A stretch of DNA of 42,144 nt, from positions 1-42,144 of the forward strand of contig JAIPFI010000007.1 in NCBI GenBank assembly GCA_021736705.1, read 5' to 3'. Position 1 is the first letter of the stretch. Every line of letters begins with the position of its first letter. Shown here in pieces: positions 29,287 through 37,690 of this stretch. The notes below the pieces were generated by a model, which had not been told where the DNA came from, searched no databases, and saw only the letters and a program-made list of their open reading frames with translations. This DNA comes from Methylococcaceae bacterium (lineage in GTDB: Bacteria > Pseudomonadota > Gammaproteobacteria > Methylococcales > Methylomonadaceae). A program made the position numbers and the translations under genes.

Positions 29287-29703
29287 TTATTCAGAATCAG
29301 AATCAGAATCTTCAGAATCACTTTCTTCTTCTGACGCCTCTGCTGTTGGAGTTACTGGTTTCTCAGCATATTTAGCTTGTTCAGCAGTTTCAGTTGCAAT
29401 CACGGATGCTTCTGTAATTGCCGCTTTTCTTACTAAAGTCATGCTACGTAGTATAGCGTCATTAAAACGAAAACCACTTTCCAACTCTGCAAGTGTTGCT
29501 TGATCACACTCAATATTCATTAATACATAGTGTGCTTTTTGAAGCTTCTTAATTGGGTACGCAAGATGTCTACGACCCCAATCTTCAAGACGGTGAATAG
29601 TGCCTGACGCGCCTTCAATAGTTGCACGATAACGATCTATCATTGCAGGTACTTGAGAGCTTTGATCAGGATGAACTAAAAAGACAATTTCATAATGTCG
29701 CAT
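29287..29703 (-). CDS. rpsF: 30S ribosomal protein S6
   Basis: A 138-residue S6. The core [21 protein letters not shown] and [25 protein letters not shown] is standard. After about residue 110 there is a long acidic tail ending [14 protein letters not shown], coded by a run of TCAGAA hexamers on the plus strand. E. coli S6 has a shorter tail that RimK extends with glutamates; here much acidity is gene-encoded. AAAGG precedes the ATG. First gene of the S6-S18-L9 operon. Confidence 0.97.
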   Translation of the reverse strand: MRHYEIVFLVHPDQSSQVPAMIDRYRATIEGASGTIHRLEDWGRRHLAYPIKKLQKAHYVLMNIECDQATLAELESGFRFNDAILRSMTLVRKAAITEASVIATETAEQAKYAEKPVTPTAEASEEESDSEDSDSDSE

Positions 29704-29946
29704 AATTTTCCTTTCGGGTTATAGCCTTCCATCTAAGTTTTGATAGTAAGACAAGGAGGGTGTTGAAACCCCATTAAAAAGCTGCTCATTATATTGCATA
29801 TTTAACTGATTGAAAAGTCGTTTCCATATCTAAAAGCACCCAGCCAAGCACAAAACAATTTTATTTCCGCAAAATAACTAGACTATTTTGCGAACAAGCT
29901 ATCAGGTAGAATAACGCCCATTACTACCTACTGACTTTTCTTGCAC

Positions 29947-31293
29947 ATGAAAAAAATTGAACTCCTATCCCCTGCGGGCACCTTAAAAAACATGCGCTAC
30001 GCCTTTGCTTATGGAGCTGATGCGGTTTATGCGGGGCAACCACGCTATAGCCTACGCGTTCGCAACAATGATTTTCTTGATGAAAATCTCGCCAAAGGCA
30101 TTGCCGAAGCCCACGCATTAGGAAAAAAGTTCTTTTTAGCCGCTAATGTCATTCCACATAACACCAAAGTGAAAACCTTTATTAAAGATATTGCGCCTAT
30201 TGTTGCCATGCAACCTGACGCACTCATCATGGCTGACCCAGGTTTAATTATGATGGCGAGAGAGCAGTGGCCGGACATGCCAATACACTTATCAGTACAA
30301 GCGAATACCGTTAATTTCGCCGCTGTTAAATTCTGGCAAAAAATGGGTGTAGAGCGCATCATCTTATCGCGCGAACTTTCTTTAGATGAAATTGCAGAAA
30401 TTCGCCAGGAATGCCCCGACATGGAACTGGAAGTTTTTGTCCATGGCGCGCTGTGCATTGCCTATTCAGGGCGTTGTTTATTATCCGGTTATTTCAACCA
30501 TCGCGACCCCAACCAAGGCACATGCACCAATTCCTGCCGCTGGAAATATGACACTAAACCCGTGCATGAACACGCCGAAGGTGACTTTGTATTGGAAGGT
30601 GATGCAATTTCCATGGATGACCTAAATTCCAGCACGGCTAGCTGTGGCGGAGCAGATCGTCACCCACTAGCTGACGAAGTCTATTTCTTAGAAGAAGAAG
30701 GTCGCCCCGGCGAACTGATGCCAGTCATGGAAGACGAACATGGCACTTATATAATGAACTCCAAAGATTTACGGGCTATAGAGCACGTACAGCGACTTGT
30801 TGAAATTGGCGTCGATAGCTTAAAAATTGAAGGCCGCACTAAATCACATTATTATGTTGCCAGAACTGCACAAACTTACAAACAAGCCATTAATGATGCC
30901 CTAGCTGGAAAAGCCTTTCAACCCGAACTGATTGGCGTTTTAGAAAACCTTGCTAATCGCGGCTACACCGACGGATTTTATCAGCGCCATCATACTCATG
31001 AACAGCAAAACTACATCACCGGCTACTCTAAAAGCCATCAGCAACAATTCTGTGGTGAAATAAGAGGCTACGATGAAAGCACCGGTATGGCTGAAATTTT
31101 AGTTAAAAATAAATTCTCTGTCGGTGATAAACTCGAGCTTATATACCCCGATGGAAATCATGATATTATCGTAGAACGCATGGAGGATATGCACGGACAT
31201 GAAATGCATGAAGCATCTGGCGGCGGTTATGAGGTCAAAATCCCCCTACCCGCCTACACGAATAAACTCGGCCTATTGGCTCGCTATTTTTAA
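29947..31293 (+). CDS. trhP: tRNA U34 hydroxylase TrhP (YegQ, U32 peptidase family)
   Basis: A 448-residue member of the U32 family, formerly called YegQ, which in E. coli makes 5-hydroxyuridine at tRNA position 34 using prephenate, a step toward cmo5U. Signs: the start IELLSPAGTLKNMRYAFAYGADAVYAG, ERIILSRELSLDEI, and the four-cysteine region CIAYSGRCLLSGYFNHRDPNQGTCTNSC, then SLKIEGRTKSHYYVA. The ATG at 29947 is used; a TTG at 29941 is possible. It diverges from rpsF across a 243-base gap in which I see no further gene. Confidence 0.93.
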   Translation: MKKIELLSPAGTLKNMRYAFAYGADAVYAGQPRYSLRVRNNDFLDENLAKGIAEAHALGKKFFLAANVIPHNTKVKTFIKDIAPIVAMQPDALIMADPGLIMMAREQWPDMPIHLSVQANTVNFAAVKFWQKMGVERIILSRELSLDEIAEIRQECPDMELEVFVHGALCIAYSGRCLLSGYFNHRDPNQGTCTNSCRWKYDTKPVHEHAEGDFVLEGDAISMDDLNSSTASCGGADRHPLADEVYFLEEEGRPGELMPVMEDEHGTYIMNSKDLRAIEHVQRLVEIGVDSLKIEGRTKSHYYVARTAQTYKQAINDALAGKAFQPELIGVLENLANRGYTDGFYQRHHTHEQQNYITGYSKSHQQQFCGEIRGYDESTGMAEILVKNKFSVGDKLELIYPDGNHDIIVERMEDMHGHEMHEASGGGYEVKIPLPAYTNKLGLLARYF

Positions 31294-31309
31294 ATAAAGA
31301 GGAAGTCTT

Positions 31310-31504
31310 ATGAAACCTAATGTTGGCGGAATTGATAAAATCATTAGAATTATTGCAGGTCTTAGCATTATTGCCGTCGGGGCTTATTTTCAATCTTGGT
31401 GGGGAGCTGCGGGTCTTATTCCTCTGGCAACCGGCCTAATTAATTGGTGTCCCGCTTATCTACCTTTCGGCTGGTCAACTTGCAAAACCAAAGAAGCTGA
31501 ATAA
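31310..31504 (+). CDS. DUF2892 small membrane protein
   Basis: A 64-residue protein with the YgaP-type DUF2892 layout: a conserved start NVGGIDKIIRIIAGLSII, two hydrophobic segments (about residues 12-27 and 31-45), and CPAYLPFGWSTC with the paired cysteines usual near the C-terminus. Many such proteins are fused to, or adjacent to, rhodanese domains; none is seen here. Function is unknown. It follows trhP by 16 bases and has a GAGGAAG ribosome site. Confidence 0.85.
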   Translation: MKPNVGGIDKIIRIIAGLSIIAVGAYFQSWWGAAGLIPLATGLINWCPAYLPFGWSTCKTKEAE

Positions 31505-31551
31505 GCTTAACCCTGCCATAAAAATCGACTACCCACTTAATCCAGGTAACG

Positions 31552-31606
31552 GTTAAGCATAGAGAAAGCAAAGAAAACTCTCTTTTATACAAGCTCTATG
31601 CTTAAC
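31552..31606 (+). other. Perfect 13-base inverted repeat upstream of ispH
   Basis: GTTAAGCATAGAG (31552-31564) and CTCTATGCTTAAC (31594-31606) pair perfectly across 29 bases. The spacer contains AAAACTCTCTTTT, which could pair in part with the first arm (AGAG) instead. No U-tract follows, so this is not a classical terminator of the DUF2892 gene. It may be a regulatory or mRNA-processing element in front of ispH. Confidence 0.5.
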
Positions 31607-31665
31607 ATATATAGCTACCTAGACTTTGACAACAATCAAAATCCTTAACAACAACTGAAAAAATT

Positions 31666-32619
31666 ATGAAAATTGAACTTGCTAATCCTCGTGGATTTTG
31701 TGCTGGCGTAGACCGCGCTATTGAAATCGTAGACCGGGCCATTGAAGCCTTTGGCGCACCTATTTATGTTCGCCATGAAGTAGTCCATAACCGGACGGTG
31801 GTTGAAGGCCTAAGAGCAAAGGGGGCTATTTTTATTGAAGAATTAAGCGATGTACCTGAAGGCTCTTATCTTATTTTCAGCGCACATGGCGTCTCTAAAA
31901 AAGTACAAAAAGAAGCCATAGAAAGAAAACTAACTGTTTTCGATGCCACCTGCCCCTTAGTGACTAAAGTACATATCCAAGTAGCTAAACATGCCAAAGC
32001 AGACAGAGAAGTTTTTCTTATTGGACATGCTGGACATCCTGAAGTTGAAGGCACTATGGGTCAATACGAGAAATGCACCGAACATGGCGCGATTTATCTT
32101 GTGGAAACACCCGAAGATGTCAGAACAGTTAAAGTCAATAATCCAGAAAACCTCGCTTATGTAACACAAACCACGCTGTCCATGACTGATACACAAATCA
32201 TGGTTGACGCATTACATGAGCACTTTCCTTCGATTCAAGAACAAAAGAAAGATGACATTTGCTATGCCACGCAAAATCGCCAAGATGCTGTGCATGATCT
32301 TGCCGAGACCTCAGATATTATTTTGGTCGTTGGCTCAACCAATAGCTCCAACTCAAACCGTTTAAGAGAAATTGCTGAGCAATTAGGCAAGCCTGCGTAT
32401 CTCATTGATACCGCTCAAGACATGCAAGAAGAATGGTTTGCAGGCGCTGACGTCGTAGGTGTAACAGCCGGCGCTTCCGCCCCCGAAGTATTAGTACAAG
32501 AAGTGATCAAACAATTACAAGCATGGGGGGGCGAAACCGCCATAGAAAACCCAGGCATTGAAGAAAAAGTGGTTTTTACTTTACCCAAAGAACTCAAGCT
32601 ACATATGGATAATCACTAA
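31666..32619 (+). CDS. ispH: HMBPP reductase IspH (LytB)
   Basis: A 317-residue iron-sulfur enzyme of the last step of the methylerythritol pathway, converting HMBPP to IPP and DMAPP. The three cluster cysteines are in [12 protein letters not shown] (Cys12), [12 protein letters not shown] and [17 protein letters not shown] holds the catalytic glutamate, with SSNSNRL near the C-terminal side. The ribosome site is weak (GAAAAAATT before the ATG). Upstream lies an unusual inverted repeat. Confidence 0.98.
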   Translation: MKIELANPRGFCAGVDRAIEIVDRAIEAFGAPIYVRHEVVHNRTVVEGLRAKGAIFIEELSDVPEGSYLIFSAHGVSKKVQKEAIERKLTVFDATCPLVTKVHIQVAKHAKADREVFLIGHAGHPEVEGTMGQYEKCTEHGAIYLVETPEDVRTVKVNNPENLAYVTQTTLSMTDTQIMVDALHEHFPSIQEQKKDDICYATQNRQDAVHDLAETSDIILVVGSTNSSNSNRLREIAEQLGKPAYLIDTAQDMQEEWFAGADVVGVTAGASAPEVLVQEVIKQLQAWGGETAIENPGIEEKVVFTLPKELKLHMDNH

Positions 32620-32632
32620 TTAAAGCCCAAAT

Positions 32633-32661
32633 AAAGCGCTACTAATAAACTGTAGCGCTTT
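32633..32661. terminator. Hairpin between ispH and def
   Basis: The stem AAAGCGCTAC / GTAGCGCTTT with a nine-base loop sits between the convergent ispH and def genes. The T-tracts are short in both directions (CTTTA, CTTTATTT), so it is a modest bidirectional terminator. Confidence 0.6.
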
Positions 32662-32667
32662 ACAACA

Positions 32668-33198
32668 TTAGTTAGTTGCAATTAATTTAAGAAACTCACT
32701 TTCAGAAATAATATCCTTATTATTCTCGACTCTATCTAAATAAACCAAGCCATCCAAATGATCGTATTCGTGCTGAAAAACGCGCGCGACAAATCCGTCT
32801 AAATTTTGAGTCACAGCCTCGCCTTGCGCATTAGTATAATTGACCTTAATGAATGTATATCTAGGCACTTTTGCCCGAATACCCGGAATACTTAAACAGC
32901 CTTCCCAGTCTTTTTCTTGAACATCACTTATGCACTCAAAACTAGGATTAATCATCAAAGTCGGTTCCATTTCCGGCGCATACGGATAACGTGCTGATGG
33001 TCTCGAAGCTATAATCAGCATCCGCCAAGAAGCTGAAATCTGAGGCGCAGCTAAGCCCACTCCATTCGTACTCGCCAGACTAGCAAATAGATCACTGATA
33101 GTTTCCTGCATTTCAGAAGCATTAATATCTTGTACTTCTTGCGCACGCAAACGTAAAACTTCGGCACCTAACTGGGCAATAGCTCGCACCTCGCTCAT
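32668..33198 (-). CDS. def: Peptide deformylase
   Basis: A 176-residue metalloenzyme that removes the N-formyl group from new proteins. All three motifs are present: GVGLAAPQI, EGCLSIPG and QHEYDHLDG (metal His pair and catalytic Glu). The C-terminal tail is short. It overlaps the upstream DUF2797 gene by four bases, not fmt as in E. coli, so this is probably a second-type deformylase locus or fmt lies elsewhere. Confidence 0.96.
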   Translation of the reverse strand: MSEVRAIAQLGAEVLRLRAQEVQDINASEMQETISDLFASLASTNGVGLAAPQISASWRMLIIASRPSARYPYAPEMEPTLMINPSFECISDVQEKDWEGCLSIPGIRAKVPRYTFIKVNYTNAQGEAVTQNLDGFVARVFQHEYDHLDGLVYLDRVENNKDIISESEFLKLIATN

Positions 33199-34010
33199 GC
33201 GGAAAACTCCACTTCATAGCCGGTAAATTTACGAATATTGATCACGCCAGTATCCAGTAGCAAATACTGCCCTTTAATTCCATGTAACACACCCTCTACA
33301 ACAGGGTTTTTATCTAAATTAAAGGATTTAACTTTGATAGGATATTGATCTACCGGATAATGAATATCAATTACTTGCTGCTCCGACAAAAACTCAATAG
33401 CCTGCTCACCAAACTGTTTTTTTAACGCATTTAAGCGTTCCTGAACAAACACTAATAACTCATCACGCTTAGCTATTAAATCAACATCATCCTGCCCATT
33501 TTTCAACATCTTCTGCCAACTGGTCTTATCACTTATATACTCGGCAATAATAACCTCAACTAAGCCAGACAAATAACGTGACGGCACTTTAAAAATCGGC
33601 AAAGCCTGAACAGCCCCCTGATCTATCCAACGCGTTGGCACTTGCGTATGCCTTGTAATTCCGACTTTAACGCCCGATGAATTTGCCAAATACACATAAT
33701 GCGGCTGAAAACAAAACTCCTCGCCCCACGAAGGCTCCCTGCAAGTACCCGCAGCATAATGGCAAGTTTCTGGCTTCATGATACACATATCGCATTGCGC
33801 CAAGGAAATAAAACAGGGGTAACAAAAACCTTGATTAAATGCTCTCTTAATGGCGCGCTGACAATGCACACAAGCAATATTGCCTGTATAGCTCAGCTGT
33901 ATATGTTTACCGATAAAAGGATTTAATTCGATTGACTGCTCACCCAAAGGTAACTGATATTTAACTGGCGTTTGCAATTCAGTTGTCATTTTCCGCAACG
34001 TACCTAGCAC
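33195..34010 (-). CDS. DUF2797 protein with zinc-binding cysteines
   Basis: A 271-residue DUF2797 protein. A cysteine-rich N-terminal half (CVHCQRAIKRAF, CYPCF, CDMCIMKPETCHYAAGTC) looks like a zinc ribbon. Then come the conserved FQPHYVYLANSSGVKVGITR, which resembles a GIY-YIG-like strand region, and the end VEGVLHGIKGQYLLLDTGVIN. Function is unknown. I favour GTG at 34010, with GGAG seven bases upstream and the family-like start LGTLRKM; the frame is open to 34040. It is translationally coupled to def. Confidence 0.8.
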   Translation of the reverse strand: MLGTLRKMTTELQTPVKYQLPLGEQSIELNPFIGKHIQLSYTGNIACVHCQRAIKRAFNQGFCYPCFISLAQCDMCIMKPETCHYAAGTCREPSWGEEFCFQPHYVYLANSSGVKVGITRHTQVPTRWIDQGAVQALPIFKVPSRYLSGLVEVIIAEYISDKTSWQKMLKNGQDDVDLIAKRDELLVFVQERLNALKKQFGEQAIEFLSEQQVIDIHYPVDQYPIKVKSFNLDKNPVVEGVLHGIKGQYLLLDTGVINIRKFTGYEVEFSA

Positions 34011-34073
34011 TTCAACTCTCCAAAACTTCAATAATTTCACAACAATTAGCGCTCAAAGTATAAAGAATATGGG

Positions 34074-34079
34074 TATAAT
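34074..34079 (+). promoter_or_regulatory. -10 box upstream of ppa
   Basis: A perfect TATAAT preceded by GGG lies 38 bases before the ppa ATG. No good TTGACA match is seen 17 bases upstream, so only the -10 element is supported. Confidence 0.5.
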
Positions 34080-34116
34080 TACATAGTTATTAATTCCCCA
34101 ACATAAGAGAAATCGC

Positions 34117-34665
34117 ATGTCATTTACAAACGTTAAACCAGGCAAAGATATTCCTAGCGACATCAATGTTATTATTGAAATCCCAGCATACAGCGATCCT
34201 GTTAAATATGAAGTCGATAAAGAGACTGGCGCTTTAACAGTAGACCGTTTTATGGGTACAGCTATGCAGTACCCAGCAAACTATGGTTATGTGCCACACA
34301 CTTTATCGGATGATGGTGACCCTGTTGATGTATTAGTTATCACGCCACACCCGATTTTAAGTGGTAGCGTTATCCGTTGTCGTCCGATTGGCGTTTTAAA
34401 AATGTCTGACGAAGCAGGCGAAGATGCAAAAATCTTAGCAGTACCCGTACAAAAGCTGACTCAGTACTACAATAAAATTGAAACTTACTTAGACTTCCCT
34501 GAAGCGGATTTAGATAAAATCGCACATTTCTTTGAACATTACAAAGATCTAGAAAAAGGCAAGTGGGTTAAAGTTGAAGGCTGGGAAGGCATTGAATCTG
34601 CTGAAGCTGAAATCTTATCTAGTATTGAGCGTTACAATAATGCAACTCAAAAACCTGCATTCTAA
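34117..34665 (+). CDS. ppa: Inorganic pyrophosphatase
   Basis: A 182-residue family I soluble pyrophosphatase. Signatures include [18 protein letters not shown], the metal motif [10 protein letters not shown] and GWVKVEGW-like [10 protein letters not shown] near the end. It hydrolyses the PPi released by biosynthesis. It has a AGAGAAA ribosome site, its own -10 box and a strong terminator, so it is monocistronic. Neighbours on both sides run leftward. Confidence 0.97.
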   Translation: MSFTNVKPGKDIPSDINVIIEIPAYSDPVKYEVDKETGALTVDRFMGTAMQYPANYGYVPHTLSDDGDPVDVLVITPHPILSGSVIRCRPIGVLKMSDEAGEDAKILAVPVQKLTQYYNKIETYLDFPEADLDKIAHFFEHYKDLEKGKWVKVEGWEGIESAEAEILSSIERYNNATQKPAF

Positions 34666-34692
34666 AATCTAAACGAGTACAACAAGACCAAA

Positions 34693-34728
34693 CTTTAGCT
34701 GTGCTTTGAACCTTAAGCACAGCTAAAG
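34693..34728 (+). terminator. Terminator after ppa
   Basis: A perfect 14-base stem, CTTTAGCTGTGCTT / AAGCACAGCTAAAG, with an eight-base loop is followed by CCTTTTCT on the plus strand, 27 bases after the ppa stop. It also lies at the convergent end of moaE. Confidence 0.85.
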
Positions 34729-34734
34729 CCTTTT

Positions 34735-35178
34735 CTACAAATATCCCTTGGTATTTTTAGCTACCCAGCGACTTTGATCATCAACTAATATCTCTTTCTT
34801 CCAGAAAGGCACTTTAGACTTCAAAGCCTCCATAATAAAGCGACTTGCATCAAATGCATCGCCCCGATGCACCGACCAAACAGCTACTAGCACCAAAACA
34901 TCATCCGGAAAAACATCACCGACCCGATGAATCACTAAAGCATCCAAAAAAGCCCACTGCTGTTCAGCTTCTTGCACTACAACAGCCAATTGCTTCTCGG
35001 TCATGCCCGGATAATGTTCTAAGGTCATGCCTTTCACAAGCTCGCCCTCATTAAAATCACGCATGGTACCAATGAAAATATTAGTCGCGCCATATCTCCC
35101 AGATAAAGCTTGCTGCTTTTTTTGATAAGTTTGTATTTCAGCAAAGGGATCAAATTCAGTAGATACAATTTTAATCAT
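34735..35178 (-). CDS. moaE: Molybdopterin synthase catalytic subunit MoaE
   Basis: A 147-residue subunit that, with MoaD, puts two sulfurs on precursor Z to make molybdopterin. Seen: GATNIFIGTMRDFNEGE, LEHYPGMTEKQL, IHRVGDVFPDDVLVLVAVWSVHRGDAFDA and the C-terminal PFWKKEILVDDQSRWV. The ATG at 35178 is one base after the moaD stop, with GGTGGG before it; a GTG at 35187 is the alternative. Confidence 0.96.
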   Translation of the reverse strand: MIKIVSTEFDPFAEIQTYQKKQQALSGRYGATNIFIGTMRDFNEGELVKGMTLEHYPGMTEKQLAVVVQEAEQQWAFLDALVIHRVGDVFPDDVLVLVAVWSVHRGDAFDASRFIMEALKSKVPFWKKEILVDDQSRWVAKNTKGYL

Positions 35179-35179
35179 A

Positions 35180-35419
35180 TTACCCACCCGTCACCGGTGG
35201 AAAAAAAGCCACCTCATCACCATCCGCAACAACACAATCTAAGGCCACATATTCCATATTCAACGCAGCTAAGGTATTTTCAGGCATAGCGTGCAACCCT
35301 GTTGCTTTCGCCCAAACATCAGCCACACTTAAATCTTGATCAAACTCCAGCGCATTTTCACCACGCCCCAACAATTCTTTTAAACTCGCAAAATAACGCA
35401 CTTTTATCGACACAGTCAT
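35180..35419 (-). CDS. moaD: Molybdopterin synthase sulfur carrier MoaD
   Basis: A 79-residue ubiquitin-like protein ending in the required Gly-Gly (PPVTGG), which becomes a thiocarboxylate that donates sulfur in MoaE. The start [15 protein letters not shown] is typical. It is read with moaE and diverges from moaC across 61 bases. Confidence 0.95.
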   Translation of the reverse strand: MTVSIKVRYFASLKELLGRGENALEFDQDLSVADVWAKATGLHAMPENTLAALNMEYVALDCVVADGDEVAFFPPVTGG

Positions 35420-35480
35420 TCACTCAATCAGTAAAACAATAGATAATATAGAAATACTTTCATGTACACCTTTCTATATC

Positions 35481-35966
35481 ATGACAAAACTCACTCATTT
35501 CAATCAATCCGGCGAAGCCCACATGGTTGATGTTGGTCAAAAAGCCATCACTCAACGTACGGCCGTCACAAGTGGCTATATCGAAATGTTGCCTAGTACC
35601 TTAGCATTAATTCAAAGTGGCGAACATAAAAAAGGTGACGTACTCTCGATTGCACGTATTGCTGGCATTATGGCCAGTAAAAGAACCGCTGATCTCATTC
35701 CTCTCTGCCACCCACTGCCTATTACCCATGTCGAAGTCAATTTCCATACTGACACAGAAAACAATCGAGTGCACTGCTACGCAACCGTAAAAACCAACGG
35801 CCAAACAGGTGTAGAAATGGAGGCACTCACCGCCACGCAAATCGCCTTATTGACTATTTACGATATGTGTAAAGCCGTGGATCGGGGTATGAGCATTCAA
35901 AACGTACGCCTGGAAGAAAAATCAGGCGGAAAATCCGGCCATTGGCAACGCAGTACAACTGATTAA
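35481..35966 (+). CDS. moaC: Cyclic pyranopterin monophosphate synthase MoaC
   Basis: A 161-residue enzyme that makes cyclic pyranopterin monophosphate in the first stage of molybdenum cofactor synthesis, together with MoaA. Typical motifs are [60 protein letters not shown] and the C-terminal KSGGKSGHW. No clear ribosome site before the ATG. It is followed after four bases by the tungstate-type permease gene and diverges from moaD-moaE. moaA is not here. Confidence 0.96.
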   Translation: MTKLTHFNQSGEAHMVDVGQKAITQRTAVTSGYIEMLPSTLALIQSGEHKKGDVLSIARIAGIMASKRTADLIPLCHPLPITHVEVNFHTDTENNRVHCYATVKTNGQTGVEMEALTATQIALLTIYDMCKAVDRGMSIQNVRLEEKSGGKSGHWQRSTTD

Positions 35967-35970
35967 TCAG

Positions 35971-36666
35971 GTGAATTACTTTACCGATGCGATAGTAGGG
36001 GCGATACAGCTTTTATTACAATTCAATCCCGAAGTGTATTTGATTGTTTGGACTTCGCTAAAAATAGCGCTAATCGCCACAACACTGGCGGCTATCTTGG
36101 CTATTCCTACGGGCATTTATATCGCTATTAATGAATTTATCGGCAAACGCTTATTATTGCAATTACTCAACACACTCATGGCCATGCCGACTGTGATGAT
36201 TGGTTTAATTTTTTATGGCTTACTGAGTCGTCGCGGCATATTTGGTGATTATGGCCTGTTATACACAGAAACCGCCGTGATATTAGGCGAAGCCAGCTTA
36301 ATCTTACCGATCATTATTAATATGACGGTCGTCGCTGTTCAGTCGGCTGATAATCGACTGCTACCTACCCTAAAGTCCTTAGGAGCCAAACAAACGCAAT
36401 TAGTATTGCCGCTATTAACTGAGCTACGTTACGTTATTCTCGCCGCCATTATTACCGGTTTTGGTCGCGCCATTGGCGAAGTGGGTGCCGCCATGATGCT
36501 AGGCGGAAATATACACGGCGTTACGCGCACTATGACGACTGCCATTGCACTAGAAACAAGTAAAGGTGACTTTGTGCTCGGCCTGGCACTCGGTATCGTC
36601 TTATTAAGTGTGGCCTTTAGTGTGAATTTTATACTACAACAACTTACGCCAGAAAATAGCTACTAA
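35971..36666 (+). CDS. tupB: Tungstate-type ABC transporter permease TupB
   Basis: A 231-residue inner-membrane permease with about five or six membrane segments. NTLMAMPTVMIGLIFYGLLSRRGIFG and the EAA-loop-like TLKSLGAKQTQL are typical. GRAIGEVGAAMMLGGNI followed by TRTMTTAIALETSKGDF is characteristic of TupB/WtpB-like tungstate permeases. Neither the binding protein (TupA) nor the ATPase (TupC) is adjacent, so it needs partners elsewhere. It starts at GTG 35971 four bases after moaC, with no good ribosome site, suggesting coupled translation. Placement with moaC fits supply of metal for the pterin cofactor. Confidence 0.85.
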   Translation: MNYFTDAIVGAIQLLLQFNPEVYLIVWTSLKIALIATTLAAILAIPTGIYIAINEFIGKRLLLQLLNTLMAMPTVMIGLIFYGLLSRRGIFGDYGLLYTETAVILGEASLILPIIINMTVVAVQSADNRLLPTLKSLGAKQTQLVLPLLTELRYVILAAIITGFGRAIGEVGAAMMLGGNIHGVTRTMTTAIALETSKGDFVLGLALGIVLLSVAFSVNFILQQLTPENSY

Positions 36667-36706
36667 CACTGACTCGATTATTTATAACGTACAAAGCAAA
36701 ACTAAT

Positions 36707-36988
36707 ATGCCTAATTCAAAAATCTATCTCACCGTACCTTATGCAGAAAAAGACGCGGCAAAAGCGCTAGGCGCAAAATGGGATGCTGCACAAAAGAAGT
36801 GGTATGCGCCTGCTGGGGCTAATTTAAGTAACTTTACCAAGTGGCAATCAGAAGCACCTAGCAACGCTACTAAATCATCAAAAACCAAGACACAGGGCTC
36901 GACCAATAAAATATTACTTGGCGCAGTAACCCATGCAAAAGATAAAGAATTTATTGCCTACAGCGGCGATCAGCCACCTTGGGCTTAA
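36707..36988 (+). CDS. DUF5710 domain protein
   Basis: A 93-residue protein. Residues 5-43 match DUF5710: KIYLTVPYAEKDAAKALGA and KWDAAQKKWYAPAGANLSNF. This short domain is also found attached to DNA primases and plasmid or phage proteins. The C-terminal half (about residues 47-93) is low in hydrophobics and ends in YSGDQPPWA. Function is unknown. It lies 41 bases after tupB and 34 bases before the metallopeptidase gene. Confidence 0.8.
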   Translation: MPNSKIYLTVPYAEKDAAKALGAKWDAAQKKWYAPAGANLSNFTKWQSEAPSNATKSSKTKTQGSTNKILLGAVTHAKDKEFIAYSGDQPPWA

Positions 36989-37021
36989 TACTGGACTCTC
37001 TAAAAACAAGCAACGCATCAA

Positions 37022-37525
37022 ATGAACGCACTAAAATACTTAAACGGTTATCCTGCCCCAGTAAAAGAACAAGTACAGACACTAATTAGCAATAATACGC
37101 TCGCCGAATTCCTGCTAAAAAGATATCCGGTTGCCCATGAAGTCAGAAGCGATAAAGCACTTTACGCCTATGTCATGAGTTTAAAAAACCAATTCATTCG
37201 CAAATCCGACCCGCTAAGTAAAGTGGTTTACGATGATAAACTCGATGTATTACATCAGGCCTTAGGTTTACATTCCTTTGTTGCCAGAGTTCAAGGCGGT
37301 AAATTAAAAGCAAAAAATGAAATTCGGATAGGCTCAGTATTTAAAAAAGTACCTATAGAATTTTTAAAAATGATCACCGTCCATGAACTGGCACATATAA
37401 AAGAAAAACAGCACAATAAGGCCTTTTATCAATTATGTCAGCACATGGAACCTAATTATCATCAACTAGAGTTTGATATGCGTCTGTACCTAACTTATCT
37501 GGACATTTCTGGCAAACTTTACTGA
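37022..37525 (+). CDS. YgjP-like zinc metallopeptidase
   Basis: A 167-residue protein with the zinc motif HELAH in MITVHELAHIKEKQHNKAFYQLCQHMEPNY, the pattern of the YgjP/DUF45 (SprT-like) family. The helix after HELAH carries a further conserved His. Substrate is unknown; YgjP-type proteins are predicted to be metal-dependent hydrolases. It is read after the DUF5710 gene and ends the rightward run. Confidence 0.8.
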   Translation: MNALKYLNGYPAPVKEQVQTLISNNTLAEFLLKRYPVAHEVRSDKALYAYVMSLKNQFIRKSDPLSKVVYDDKLDVLHQALGLHSFVARVQGGKLKAKNEIRIGSVFKKVPIEFLKMITVHELAHIKEKQHNKAFYQLCQHMEPNYHQLEFDMRLYLTYLDISGKLY

Positions 37526-37606
37526 AGAAATTTAGCTTTTTAAATAACTCTAGCTAGACATACTTCATTTTACAGTTGACACTTTTGTTGTTTTTTACCT
37601 AGGAGC

Positions 37607-37649
37607 GCAGACGGATTGTCTGCCTTTTGTAAGCAGGTAAGCTACCTGC
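37607..37649. repeat. Pair of short hairpins between convergent genes (REP-like)
   Basis: GCAGAC-N5-GTCTGC (37607-37623) and GCAGGTA-N3-TACCTGC (37633-37649) are two adjacent perfect small palindromes nine bases apart with similar GCAG/CTGC arms. The layout resembles a REP or small palindromic element. I see no other copy in this window. It lies between the convergent metallopeptidase gene and rodA. Confidence 0.4.
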
Positions 37650-37690
37650 ACTTCTAAGATCAAGACATTATTTCATGTACATTACTGAGG

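Noticed and set aside
29704-29946. S6-S18 autoregulatory leader RNA before rpsF
   Set aside because: An AACCCG stretch lies just before the ribosome site, but I could not draw a convincing stem with the CCG bulge, so it is not listed as a feature.
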